The notes under the pieces were generated by a model. It worked only from the letters and a program-made list of their open reading frames with translations. It was not told the origin of the DNA and ran no database searches. A DNA stretch of 64,000 nucleotides from Oscillospiraceae bacterium (lineage in GTDB: Bacteria; Bacillota; Clostridia; Oscillospirales; Ruminococcaceae), in assembly GCA_024404915.1 (NCBI GenBank), contig JAKSPJ010000001.1, positions 1 through 64,000 of the forward strand, in the 5' to 3' direction. The first letter of the stretch is position 1, and each line of letters starts with the position of its first letter. Below are positions 7,682 to 15,746 of the stretch, piece after piece. A program made the position numbers and the translations under genes.

Positions 7682-8701
7682 TTATTTTCTGTCAATAAAA
7701 CCGACTTTGCGGTAAACCTTCTGCAGTGTTCTTCTGGTCAGGCGATATGCCTGTTCTGCGCCGGTATCCATACAGGAGGTCAGATATGCCTTATCGCTGA
7801 TCAGGCGGTTATAGGCATCACGCACCGGTGCCAGATGGTCCGCAACGGCTTCGCCAACAGCCAGCTTGAAATCACCATAGCCCTTGCCGGCAAACTCCGC
7901 TGTAATCTCATCCATTGTTTTTCCCGTAACGGCGCCGTAAATCGCCATCAGATTATTGATGCCGTCTTTGCCCTCACGGCAGCAGACTTCTGCATCAGAA
8001 TCTGTTACTGCACGCTTGAACTTGCGCAGAATGGTATCCTTATCATCCAGGATGAAAACGCAGCCATTTGCATTTTCATCGGATTTTGACATTTTTTTGG
8101 TGGGATCCTGCAGGGACATCAGACGGGCACCCTGCTTCGGGATATAACCATCCGGGACAACAAAAGTATCGCCGTATCTCTGGTTAAAGCGCTGCGCAAT
8201 ATTTCTTGCAAGCTCCAGATGCTGTTTCTGGTCTGCACCAATGGGCACGAGATCCGCATTGTATGCGAGAATATCCGCTGCCATCAGAACAGGATATGTA
8301 AACAAACCTGCATTGATATTATCTGCATGGCGCTGGCTCTTATCCTTAAACTGTGTCATACGGCTCAGCTCGCCAAACATGGTAGAACAGGAAAGCACCC
8401 AGCTCAGCTCTGCATGATGGGGATTCTGGCTCTGTACAAATGTGACGCTTCTCTGAGGATCCATTCCGCAGGCAAGCATCAGTGCAAAGCAGCTCATGGT
8501 ATTCTTCCGCAGCTCTGCCGGCTCCTGGAGCACAGTAATGGCATGCAGGTCTGCAATGGCATAAATGCACTCATATTCGTCCTGCAGTTTATCCCAGTTG
8601 CGAATTGCGCCGATATAATTTCCAAGTGTGAAAACGCCGGTGGGCTGAATCGCACTGAAAATGCGTTGTTTCTTTGGTTGCGTATTGTTCTGTTCCGACA
8701 T
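7682..8701 (-). CDS. trpS: Tryptophanyl-tRNA synthetase
   Basis: 339 residues, normal class Ic length. The HIGH-type signature is TLGN (25-28, in QPTGVFTLGNYIG) and the KMSKS loop is at 203-207. It charges tRNA-Trp in the cytosol. AAGGAGATAGTC precedes the ATG. No T-box leader is visible upstream, because the unknown gene at 8720 ends only 18 nt before it. Trp-dependent control would therefore have to act on the whole operon. Confidence 0.97.
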   Translation of the reverse strand: MSEQNNTQPKKQRIFSAIQPTGVFTLGNYIGAIRNWDKLQDEYECIYAIADLHAITVLQEPAELRKNTMSCFALMLACGMDPQRSVTFVQSQNPHHAELSWVLSCSTMFGELSRMTQFKDKSQRHADNINAGLFTYPVLMAADILAYNADLVPIGADQKQHLELARNIAQRFNQRYGDTFVVPDGYIPKQGARLMSLQDPTKKMSKSDENANGCVFILDDKDTILRKFKRAVTDSDAEVCCREGKDGINNLMAIYGAVTGKTMDEITAEFAGKGYGDFKLAVGEAVADHLAPVRDAYNRLISDKAYLTSCMDTGAEQAYRLTRRTLQKVYRKVGFIDRK

Positions 8702-8719
8702 GACTATCTCCTTTCGGGC

Positions 8720-9274
8720 TCACTCAGCATTCGGGACAATTGCATTACTCGGACGAATTCCTGCAGTCTCATCCTTCATCTGTGCAATACGCAGCTCACC
8801 CATAACACGCTGATACATGCTCATAAATGCACGCTCTTCCGGTGTCTGCTGACCTGCAATCGGGTTCAGCACCAGACGATGCGGACCGTCTGTCGTCAGA
8901 ATATAAGCATAGTGGCAGCGGTTATTCGGCAGTTCCAGACTTGCCACCTTGTTTTCCGGTGTCACGAAACGTGCTGCATTGTTCACAAAAATGCGGGTTG
9001 CCTGTACCAATGCGGGATAACGCTGTGCTGCACCGGAGTAATCACCGCCGCCGCTGAAGTAAAGGTTTGCTGCACCATTGATGTAACATGCCATGGTTGT
9101 AATCACAGTCGGAGACATGGGCATATCCACAACCACACCATAGACAGTGCTCTCCTTCATGAACTGTGTGAAATTGGAGGGAGACAAACGCAGTGCCTGA
9201 TTTCTGGTGAGCAAAAACGGTTTGCTGACCGGCACTCTCTTCATAAATACCTGATTGTTATTGTTCGTTGCCAT
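8720..9274 (-). CDS. Conserved-looking protein of unknown function, first gene of the trpS operon
   Basis: A 184-residue soluble protein that I do not recognise. It starts MATNNNNQVFMKRVPVSKPF and has a central Gly-rich stretch (YFSGGGDYSGAAQRYPAL). No signal peptide or membrane segment is seen. The frame extends to 9334, but GAAAGGATTTGTC places the start at 9274. It is the promoter-proximal gene of the operon leading to trpS, mazG, hup and rqcP. Confidence 0.75.
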   Translation of the reverse strand: MATNNNNQVFMKRVPVSKPFLLTRNQALRLSPSNFTQFMKESTVYGVVVDMPMSPTVITTMACYINGAANLYFSGGGDYSGAAQRYPALVQATRIFVNNAARFVTPENKVASLELPNNRCHYAYILTTDGPHRLVLNPIAGQQTPEERAFMSMYQRVMGELRIAQMKDETAGIRPSNAIVPNAE

Positions 9275-9339
9275 AATGACAAATCCTTTCATAACCCATT
9301 GGGAATTTTTATTCCATGCTTTCGCAGCATGCAATTCAT

Positions 9340-9368
9340 ATTATAACATATCTTTTTCGATTTTGCAA
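9340..9368 (-). promoter_or_regulatory. Promoter of the trpS operon
   Basis: Minus strand TTGCAA (9363-9368), 17-nt spacer, TATAAT (9340-9345), about 65 nt before the start at 9274. Confidence 0.7.
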
Positions 9369-9645
9369 CATTTTTTTGATATTTCGTATATTTTTTAGGT
9401 TGATACAGGACTGTTTTTCCATTTTTTCGTTTTCTGCAAACGGATGCAGCCAAACATTCCTGTTTCCGTTTGCGGTATGCAAAAACGCATCTCCTGCATT
9501 CCGGATTGCAAAAATCCGTCGACGGCAATACAACTTTCTGCAGCCTTTTCGGGAACATGTATTGTTTTTCAGCAAAAAATGGTTTTCTATTCCTTGTTTT
9601 TCGCAAAACATGCGACAATTTGTCATAATAAAATAAAAAAATGTA

Positions 9646-9674
9646 TTGCCATTTATATAGAACTGTGTTATAAT
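9646..9674 (+). promoter_or_regulatory. Promoter of the GH30 gene
   Basis: TTGCCA (9646-9651), 17-nt spacer, TATAAT (9669-9674). Between this and the divergent promoter (9369-9645) the DNA is AT-rich and I see no gene. Confidence 0.7.
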
Positions 9675-9684
9675 AATATACAAC

Positions 9685-9722
9685 CTGAAGGTCAGAAAAT
9701 ATCGTCATAGAATAACCTTCAG
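9685..9722. promoter_or_regulatory. Inverted repeat in the GH30 5' leader
   Basis: CTGAAGGT (9685-9692) and ACCTTCAG (9715-9722) form a perfect 8-bp inverted repeat right after the expected transcription start. It could be an operator half-site pair or an mRNA hairpin. Confidence 0.35.
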
Positions 9723-9772
9723 ACAGATTGCTTCCATACAAAACACATATACAGATTCAGGGGGAATACTAA

Positions 9773-12472
9773 ATGAAACAAAAACATCTGAAAAAAGCAC
9801 TCAGTGCCCTGCTGACTATATCCTTGGTCAGCACATCTGCCGCAATGCTGCCGCTGTCATCATCTGCCGCTGCAGTTGTATCTCTGTCGCCCACAGACGT
9901 CTATGAGATCAACAACGGCGTTTTTGAAGGCTGGGGCACCTCTTTATGCTGGTGGGCAAACCGTGTAGGCTACTCCGATTCCCTGGCACAGCAGACTGCT
10001 GACGCCTTCTACGGAGAAAATGGCCTTCGGATGAACATTGCCCGCTTCAATATTGGCGGCGGCGATGATCCGACCCATAACCACATCACTCGAACGGATT
10101 CCAATATGCCCGGTTATACAACCTACAGCAATGGAAATGTGACCTATAACTGGTCCGCAGATGCCAACCAGAGAAATGTGCTGCAGCGCTGCGTAAAAGC
10201 TGCAGGCGATGATGCCATTGTGGAAATGTTCTCCAACTCTCCGCCTTACTATATGACCAACAGCGGCTGCTCCACAGGCAACAAGGATGCAGGAAAGAAC
10301 AATCTCCGTGATGACAGCTACACCGCATTTGCAGAATATCTGGCAGAGGTCTGCAAGCACTACGAAGATGTGTGGAATATCAAGGTGCAAAGCGTGGAGC
10401 CGCTGAATGAACCCTACACAAATTTCTGGGGCGCATACAGTGCCAAGCAGGAGGGCTGTCATTTTGACATCGGCAATTCAGAATCCAAAATCATTCTGGA
10501 ACTGCAGAAATCCATGGCAAAACGCGGTATGCAGGATGTCATTCTTTCAGGAACAGACGAAACATCCATTGACACCCAGATCGATGCCTTCAACGCTCTT
10601 TCTGCAGATGCAAAAAATGCCATCGGCCGTATTGATACACACACCTATGGCGGAAGCAAGCGTTCCCAGCTGAAAGAAACGGCTATTAAGGCCGGAAAGA
10701 ATCTCTGGATGAGTGAGGTTGACGGCAACGGCACTGCCGGCACAAATGCAGGTGAAATGGCAGCTGGTCTTTGGCTGGCAGGGCGCATCACCACGGACTG
10801 CAATGACCTGAATGCATCTGCATGGATTATCTGGCAGGCCATTGACAAGCATATCTGTGCGGCAGGCTGGAACGGCAAAAAGGATTCCGGTATGCCGGAT
10901 ATTTCCACAGGATTCTGGGGCACCGCAGTGGCAGACCATGACAAGAATAAGATTGTCCTGACGAAAAAATACTACTGTTTCGGCCAGTATACAAGATATA
11001 TCCGTCCCGGCATGACCATGCTGAAATCCTCCGGCTCCACAATGGCTGCATATGATAAGGAAAACAAACAGGTCGTAATCGTTTCCTATAACACTTCCGG
11101 CAATGCAAGCGACATTTCCTTTGACCTTTCACAATTCGATACGGTCGGTACATCTGCAAAAGTCATCCGCACCAGTGCCAGTGAAAGCTGGGCAGATGCG
11201 GGCAATGCCGCTGTATCAGGCAAGGTTTTGAAAACCGCTCTTGCTCCAAATTCCGTTACAACATTCATTATTGACGGGGTGACCGGCGGTTCCATCTCCG
11301 GTGATCTGATTCCGCCGGTTTCAGTAAATGGCTCTGAGAGTTGGAAAAACGATGCAAAATATGATTATAATAAAGCTTTCGACGGCGACAAAAGCACTTA
11401 TTTTGACGGCCTGAGCGCAGGCTGGGTGGAAGCAGATCTGGGCGGCACATATGATATAACAGCCTTTGGCTACTGCCCGCGTTCCGGCTACGAGGGACGC
11501 TGCACTGATGGTATGTTCCAGGTTTCTGAGGACGGCAGCACATGGCAGACTGTCTGCACCATTTCCGGAAAGCCAAGCTTTGGCACACACTATGTCAAAC
11601 CGGAATCAGGTGCTGTCAGCGCACGCTATATCCGCTATCAGGTTCCGGAAGGCAAACCCAATAATGAATACAACACCGACAGCAGCTACTGCTGCAACAT
11701 TGCCGAGATTTCCGTATACGGTTTCCCCAAGGGCATCAGCGACGACAACAAGATTTCGGTAAACGCTGCCAATGTCACTGGTTCTGACCCCTGGCATCAG
11801 TCTGCCAATACGGCACAGAAGGTTTTTGACGGCAATACGGCAACCTATTTCGATGGTGTTGGAGATGGCTGGGTTCAGGCAGATCTGGGCGACTTTTACC
11901 GCATTGATTCCATTGCATACTGTCCCAGAAGCGGTTTTGAATATCGCTGTACAGACGGCTATTTTGAGATTTCCACCGACGGTGTCAACTGGACAACCAT
12001 TCATACCATTGCCCAGAAACCTGCTTCCGGCATGAATTATGTCCAGTCCTTTGATACGGACACCACAGCACGGTATATCCGTTATGCAGTGCCCTCCGGT
12101 GCGCCTGCCAATGCTTCCAATCCGGATGAAGTATACTGCTGCAACATTGCAGAAATTGCACTGTATGGCGAAAAAACAGCTGCACCTGTTACTACCTCCA
12201 CAACAACCGCTGTCACCACCACCACAATTACCACCACGGTTACCACCACTTCCGCCATTACGCAGCCTTCCCTGCCGGGAGATGTCAACTGTGACGAGAC
12301 TGTCGATGTTGCGGACGCTGTCCTTCTTGCCAGAATGCTTGCAGAGGACAAATCAGCAGTCGTATCCTCCCAGGGCATACGGAATGCAGACTGCAACGAT
12401 TCCGGTCAGCCGGATGCAAAGGATGTTGTTGTCATCCTGCAGTTTGTTGCAAGACTGATTGAAGAAATCTAA
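9773..12472 (+). CDS. GH30 glycoside hydrolase with two F5/8C-type modules and a dockerin
   Basis: An 899-residue secreted enzyme. Order: signal peptide (1 to about 33); GH30 barrel and beta-sandwich (about 38-510) with acid/base E213 in EPLNEP and nucleophile E315 in LWMSEVDG; two F5/8 type C (CBM32-like) modules (about 515-650 and 660-795) that are clear duplicates; Thr-rich linker (about 800-832); type I dockerin (about 838-899) with two calcium loops (DVNCDETVDVAD and DCNDSGQPDAKD). The GWGTSLCWWA segment is characteristic of the endo-beta-1,6-galactanase branch (GH30_5), so arabinogalactan side chains are the likely substrate. The substrate is inferred. It is monocistronic, with CAGGGGG as ribosome site. 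Confidence 0.9.
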   Translation: MKQKHLKKALSALLTISLVSTSAAMLPLSSSAAAVVSLSPTDVYEINNGVFEGWGTSLCWWANRVGYSDSLAQQTADAFYGENGLRMNIARFNIGGGDDPTHNHITRTDSNMPGYTTYSNGNVTYNWSADANQRNVLQRCVKAAGDDAIVEMFSNSPPYYMTNSGCSTGNKDAGKNNLRDDSYTAFAEYLAEVCKHYEDVWNIKVQSVEPLNEPYTNFWGAYSAKQEGCHFDIGNSESKIILELQKSMAKRGMQDVILSGTDETSIDTQIDAFNALSADAKNAIGRIDTHTYGGSKRSQLKETAIKAGKNLWMSEVDGNGTAGTNAGEMAAGLWLAGRITTDCNDLNASAWIIWQAIDKHICAAGWNGKKDSGMPDISTGFWGTAVADHDKNKIVLTKKYYCFGQYTRYIRPGMTMLKSSGSTMAAYDKENKQVVIVSYNTSGNASDISFDLSQFDTVGTSAKVIRTSASESWADAGNAAVSGKVLKTALAPNSVTTFIIDGVTGGSISGDLIPPVSVNGSESWKNDAKYDYNKAFDGDKSTYFDGLSAGWVEADLGGTYDITAFGYCPRSGYEGRCTDGMFQVSEDGSTWQTVCTISGKPSFGTHYVKPESGAVSARYIRYQVPEGKPNNEYNTDSSYCCNIAEISVYGFPKGISDDNKISVNAANVTGSDPWHQSANTAQKVFDGNTATYFDGVGDGWVQADLGDFYRIDSIAYCPRSGFEYRCTDGYFEISTDGVNWTTIHTIAQKPASGMNYVQSFDTDTTARYIRYAVPSGAPANASNPDEVYCCNIAEIALYGEKTAAPVTTSTTTAVTTTTITTTVTTTSAITQPSLPGDVNCDETVDVADAVLLARMLAEDKSAVVSSQGIRNADCNDSGQPDAKDVVVILQFVARLIEEI

Positions 12473-12534
12473 AAATATTTTCCCATAGAACATGTTTGGC
12501 AAACATATTATCCATATTGCTGAAAACATTACTG

Positions 12535-12569
12535 CAGACAGTGCTTCCTGTGAAGTGCTGTCTGTTTTT
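12535..12569 (+). terminator. Terminator after GH30
   Basis: CAGACAG (12535-12541) pairs with CTGTCTG (12558-12564), extended imperfectly inwards and followed by TTTTT. From here to 12715 no gene is seen. Confidence 0.7.
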
Positions 12570-12715
12570 ATGGGATGGACCCCTTCAGTAATCCATACAG
12601 AGTCTGCCTGAAACATTATTTTTCTTTGGTAGTATTTCGCACTGAAAATTGATACATATTTTCAGCGCATCATACCGCAAAATGCTGTATAATACGCCAT
12701 ATATCATGGATTTAT

Positions 12716-12745
12716 TTGACTTTCCGCCATGCAATAGTGTATAAT
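12716..12745 (+). promoter_or_regulatory. Promoter of the C39-like lipoprotein gene
   Basis: TTGACT (12716-12721), 18-nt spacer, TATAAT (12740-12745), 65 nt before the TTG start at 12811. Confidence 0.65.
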
Positions 12746-12810
12746 AAGTTGTCAAGGCAAAGCCCATTTTTATGAGGCAAAGCCGTGAATGATTTGAAGG
12801 AGGGGCTGTT

Positions 12811-13692
12811 TTGAACAGAAACCACGTTGCCTTATGTGTGATCAGTTCACTTTGCTGCATACTGAGTATTTTCCTTTTTGGCTGCGGCGAAGAGATTCAT
12901 CCGGAGGAAAGCCTTGCGACAGAAAAAGTTTCTCTTGCCGGAACTGATAACACCACTACCACAGTGACAGAAACAACTACAACCCTGACAACCATAGACT
13001 GGAGTTTCCAGACGACAGAGCAGAATAACGGTGTTCTGATTCAGAACGTACCGCATTACACACAGTTTACGTCTTATAAAACCGCCTGTGAATCCCTTGC
13101 CACAGTGGCAATGCTGCGGTATTTCGGAATTGACATGACGCCGGATGAATTTCTGGACGGGTTTCTTCCCATTGCGGATTATCCCCAGAACGGGAAAGAT
13201 AATCAGCTGCACGCAGAAAGCCCCTGGGAGTATTTCATCGGTGATCCCATGAGAGAGGATGCCTTTGGCTGCTATAACGGCGCCATTGTACGGGCACTGG
13301 ACAAAATCAAGACAGGTCTTGGCATCGCCCTGAACAATCAGTCATTGGATAAAATCTGCAAAAACTATATCGATAAAGGACAGCCGGTGGTTCTCTGGGC
13401 AACCATGTATATGGCAAATGCAAAAGAATCCTTCACATGGATTCTTCCAAATGATGAAGAGTATACCTTCATCACACCGGAACATGCTTTGCTGCTGGTT
13501 GGATATGATGAAAAGAATTATTATTTCAGCGATTCTCTGCAATATGGAGAAACATATGGCTACCGCAAAGATGCTGTAGAAAAAGCCTACGATGCCATGT
13601 CCAAACAGGCGGTTGCCATTGACCAGGAAGTTCTGGCATGTATTCCGGAATTCTGGAAAATCCCGGAGAATGAAGAAAACGAAGAAGATTGA
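12811..13692 (+). CDS. Lipoprotein with C39-like peptidase domain
   Basis: 293 residues, starting at TTG behind a strong GAAGGAGGGG. A lipobox LFGC puts the lipidated cysteine at 25, then a short Thr-rich linker (48-62) leads into a papain-fold C39_2-type domain. The likely catalytic set is C93 (TACESLATVAML), H225 (PEHALLLVGYD) and D241 (YYFSDS). It would sit on the outer face of the membrane and cleave peptides. No ABC exporter adjoins it, so it is not a bacteriocin-leader peptidase of the transporter-fused kind. Cotranscribed with the DUF4250 gene 22 nt downstream. Confidence 0.85.
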   Translation: MNRNHVALCVISSLCCILSIFLFGCGEEIHPEESLATEKVSLAGTDNTTTTVTETTTTLTTIDWSFQTTEQNNGVLIQNVPHYTQFTSYKTACESLATVAMLRYFGIDMTPDEFLDGFLPIADYPQNGKDNQLHAESPWEYFIGDPMREDAFGCYNGAIVRALDKIKTGLGIALNNQSLDKICKNYIDKGQPVVLWATMYMANAKESFTWILPNDEEYTFITPEHALLLVGYDEKNYYFSDSLQYGETYGYRKDAVEKAYDAMSKQAVAIDQEVLACIPEFWKIPENEENEED

Positions 13693-13714
13693 CACTTTAC
13701 AGAAAGGAGCTGCC

Positions 13715-13891
13715 ATGAATATTCCCAATGATCCTTTTATTCTGTTCAGCTATCTCAATACACAGATGCGTGACAAAGGCATATCCTTCCAGGAGCTTTG
13801 CAAAGAGTATCATCTGGACATGGAAGTACTTGAGAAAAAGCTGAATGCGGTCGGCTTTCATTATGACGAGGAAAAACGCTGTTTCCGATAA
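13715..13891 (+). CDS. DUF4250 domain protein
   Basis: A 58-residue protein starting MNIPNDPFILFSYLNTQMRD and ending YDEEKRCFR, the pattern of DUF4250. It has a likely small helix-turn-helix-like middle (SFQELCKEYHLDMEVLEKKL). The start is set by GAAAGGAGC 8 nt upstream; a longer frame to 13592 lies inside the previous gene and is not used. Function unknown. Confidence 0.85.
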   Translation: MNIPNDPFILFSYLNTQMRDKGISFQELCKEYHLDMEVLEKKLNAVGFHYDEEKRCFR

Positions 13892-13979
13892 AACAGTATT
13901 CGCATAGCGGTTTCAAAGCAAAACCATTTTCCACGATGAATCTCAATGGATTCTGCCCTTATTGACTCCGACATATAAC

Positions 13980-14014
13980 AAAAGGTGTTCACACAAATAT
14001 GTGAACACCTTTTT
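13980..14014. terminator. Bidirectional terminator
   Basis: AAAAGGTGTTCACA and TGTGAACACCTTTT form a near-perfect hairpin with A/T runs on both flanks. It separates the plus-strand C39/DUF4250 unit from the minus-strand topoisomerase operon. Confidence 0.85.
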
Positions 14015-14035
14015 CTATTGCAATTACAAAACACA

Positions 14036-14878
14036 TCAGATTACAGCAGATGCATGACGGGTAACATGACAGCCCACATTGACTGCAATGGGAAGACCTG
14101 CAATATGCGTCGGTGCCTCCTCAATATTCACAGCAAGTGCAGTCACAGTACCGCCAAAGCCCTGGGGGCCGATTCCCAGACGATTCACAGACTCCAGCAT
14201 TCTCTGCTCCAGATCCGCATACAATGCCTTCGGATTGCGCAGGGCCACATCACGGCACAATGCCTTCTTTGCCAGATATGCGCACTGCTCAAAATCGCCG
14301 CCAATGCCAACGCCCACTACAATCGGCGGACAGGGATTGCTGCCTGCTTTCGCAATCACATCGGTGACATACTGTACCAGATCCTCCTGAGAGGCCGCCG
14401 GTGTAAACATCCGCAGTGCGCTCATATTCTCGCTGCCAAAGCCCTTGGGGCATACGTCAATTTCGACCTGATCTCCCGGTACAATATCCAGATGCAGAAC
14501 AGCAGGCGTATTGTTTCCTGTGTTCACACGCTCCAGAGGGTCCTTTACCACGGAACAGCGGAGATAGCCGTCAATATAACCTGCGGCAACGCCCTGATTG
14601 ACTGCTTCACGCAAATCACCGCCTACCAGATGTACATCCTGTCCCACACGCATAAAAATAACCGCCATGCCTGTATCCTGGCAAATCGGCAGACTGCACT
14701 CCCGTGCCGCATCCAGATTTGCACACAAATCTGCAAATACTTTTTTTCCGGCAGGCGACTGTTCTTTTTCACCGCTGCAGCGAATGCAGTCTTCCAAAGA
14801 TTTCGGCAGTTCCCCGTTTGCCTTCATACAGAGGGAACGTATTGTATCTGTAATCTGCTGAACATTGATTTCTCTCAT
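14036..14878 (-). CDS. Class I fumarate hydratase (or tartrate dehydratase) alpha subunit
   Basis: 280 residues, the N-terminal half of a two-subunit iron-sulfur hydro-lyase. Probable cluster cysteines lie in CQDTG (about 66), GSNPCPP (about 182) and NVGCH (about 269). Class I fumarases interconvert fumarate and malate using an oxygen-sensitive [4Fe-4S] cluster, and close relatives act on tartrate. The beta subunit, normally next in the operon, is absent: a terminator follows at once. This is the last gene of the operon that starts with parE. Confidence 0.88.
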   Translation of the reverse strand: MREINVQQITDTIRSLCMKANGELPKSLEDCIRCSGEKEQSPAGKKVFADLCANLDAARECSLPICQDTGMAVIFMRVGQDVHLVGGDLREAVNQGVAAGYIDGYLRCSVVKDPLERVNTGNNTPAVLHLDIVPGDQVEIDVCPKGFGSENMSALRMFTPAASQEDLVQYVTDVIAKAGSNPCPPIVVGVGIGGDFEQCAYLAKKALCRDVALRNPKALYADLEQRMLESVNRLGIGPQGFGGTVTALAVNIEEAPTHIAGLPIAVNVGCHVTRHASAVI

Positions 14879-14901
14879 AGCAATCTCCCTTTTCTCAGTA
14901 A

Positions 14902-15252
14902 TTATCGCATCAGCGCATCCAATTCCGTCAGCGTCAATGCCGAAATCAGCACTCTTTCACCATTGTCATCCTTGATATACCCGTTTAACACCAGCTTGCG
15001 CATGGCTTCAAAAAAATCTGCATCGCCAATGACATCGCCTCTGGTTCTGCTGTACAGCAGCACTCTCCACTCATCAATCCGTCTGCCTTCGTGCTGATAC
15101 AGATTCTGCGGCAGCTTGGGCATAATGGTCTCATATCCCTCATTGAGAGTCATTACACCAAACGGCGTGCCATCCGGCTTCTGAAAATATCTCGGCACCG
15201 GCACATAAGCCTTTGTCCAGTCCGCATCACTTCCCGTGTATTGATTAACCAT
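14902..15252 (-). CDS. Protein of unknown function
   Basis: A 116-residue soluble protein that I do not recognise. Aromatic-rich first half (WTKAYVPVPRYFQKP), acidic and helical second half ending LTLTELDALMR. AAGGAGGTTATATC fixes the start. It sits 12 nt after the GNAT gene and 23 nt before the fumarase gene, so it is part of the operon. Confidence 0.7.
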   Translation of the reverse strand: MVNQYTGSDADWTKAYVPVPRYFQKPDGTPFGVMTLNEGYETIMPKLPQNLYQHEGRRIDEWRVLLYSRTRGDVIGDADFFEAMRKLVLNGYIKDDNGERVLISALTLTELDALMR

Positions 15253-15264
15253 GATATAACCTCC

Positions 15265-15735
15265 TTACAAAATGGTTTCCATCCCGATTTTCTGCGGCTT
15301 CATACCGCAGTTTTCATAAAATGCCATGGCTCCCGGGTTACAGGACCAGACATTCAGCGTCACATTGTAGCAGCCGCATTCCCTGGCATATGCCAGCACC
15401 GCATCGTACAGCTGCTGTCCGACCTTCTGTCTGCGGGCATTTTCATCCACACAGATGTCATCTATATACAGCGTCCTGATATCTGTCAGCACACGGTCCT
15501 GCAAGACCTGTTTATGCACACAGAATGCATGCCCCAGCACCTTACTGTCTGTTTCATCCGTACATACAAAAACCGGGGTCTGATCATCTGCAAGCAAGAC
15601 TGCCAGCTGCTCACCATCATATTTGGTTGCAGGACCTTTAAAAAGATCCGGTCTTCCGTTATGATGTACCATATCCACCTGAACCAGCAGCTGCAAAATA
15701 TCAGGGATATCTCTCTGTTCTGCTCTGCGAATCAT
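15265..15735 (-). CDS. GNAT-family N-acetyltransferase
   Basis: 156 residues with the complete GNAT fold: motif A DICVDENARRQKVGQQLYD carries the acetyl-CoA pyrophosphate-binding R/Q-x-x-G-x-G/A pattern, followed by NVWSCNPGAMAFYENCGM. It would transfer an acetyl group to an amine or a protein N-terminus. The substrate cannot be told. It lies 11 nt after parC. Confidence 0.88.
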   Translation of the reverse strand: MIRRAEQRDIPDILQLLVQVDMVHHNGRPDLFKGPATKYDGEQLAVLLADDQTPVFVCTDETDSKVLGHAFCVHKQVLQDRVLTDIRTLYIDDICVDENARRQKVGQQLYDAVLAYARECGCYNVTLNVWSCNPGAMAFYENCGMKPQKIGMETIL

Positions 15736-15746
15736 ACACTACCTCC

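Noticed and set aside
9289..9741. 150-residue minus-strand ORF in the GH30 upstream region
   Set aside because: AT-rich, low-complexity, Lys/Arg/Phe-rich, overlaps both promoters and has no family features.
12811..13692. Bacteriocin-processing C39 peptidase
   Set aside because: It is a lipoprotein without an ABC transporter domain, and no precursor peptide or exporter is nearby.
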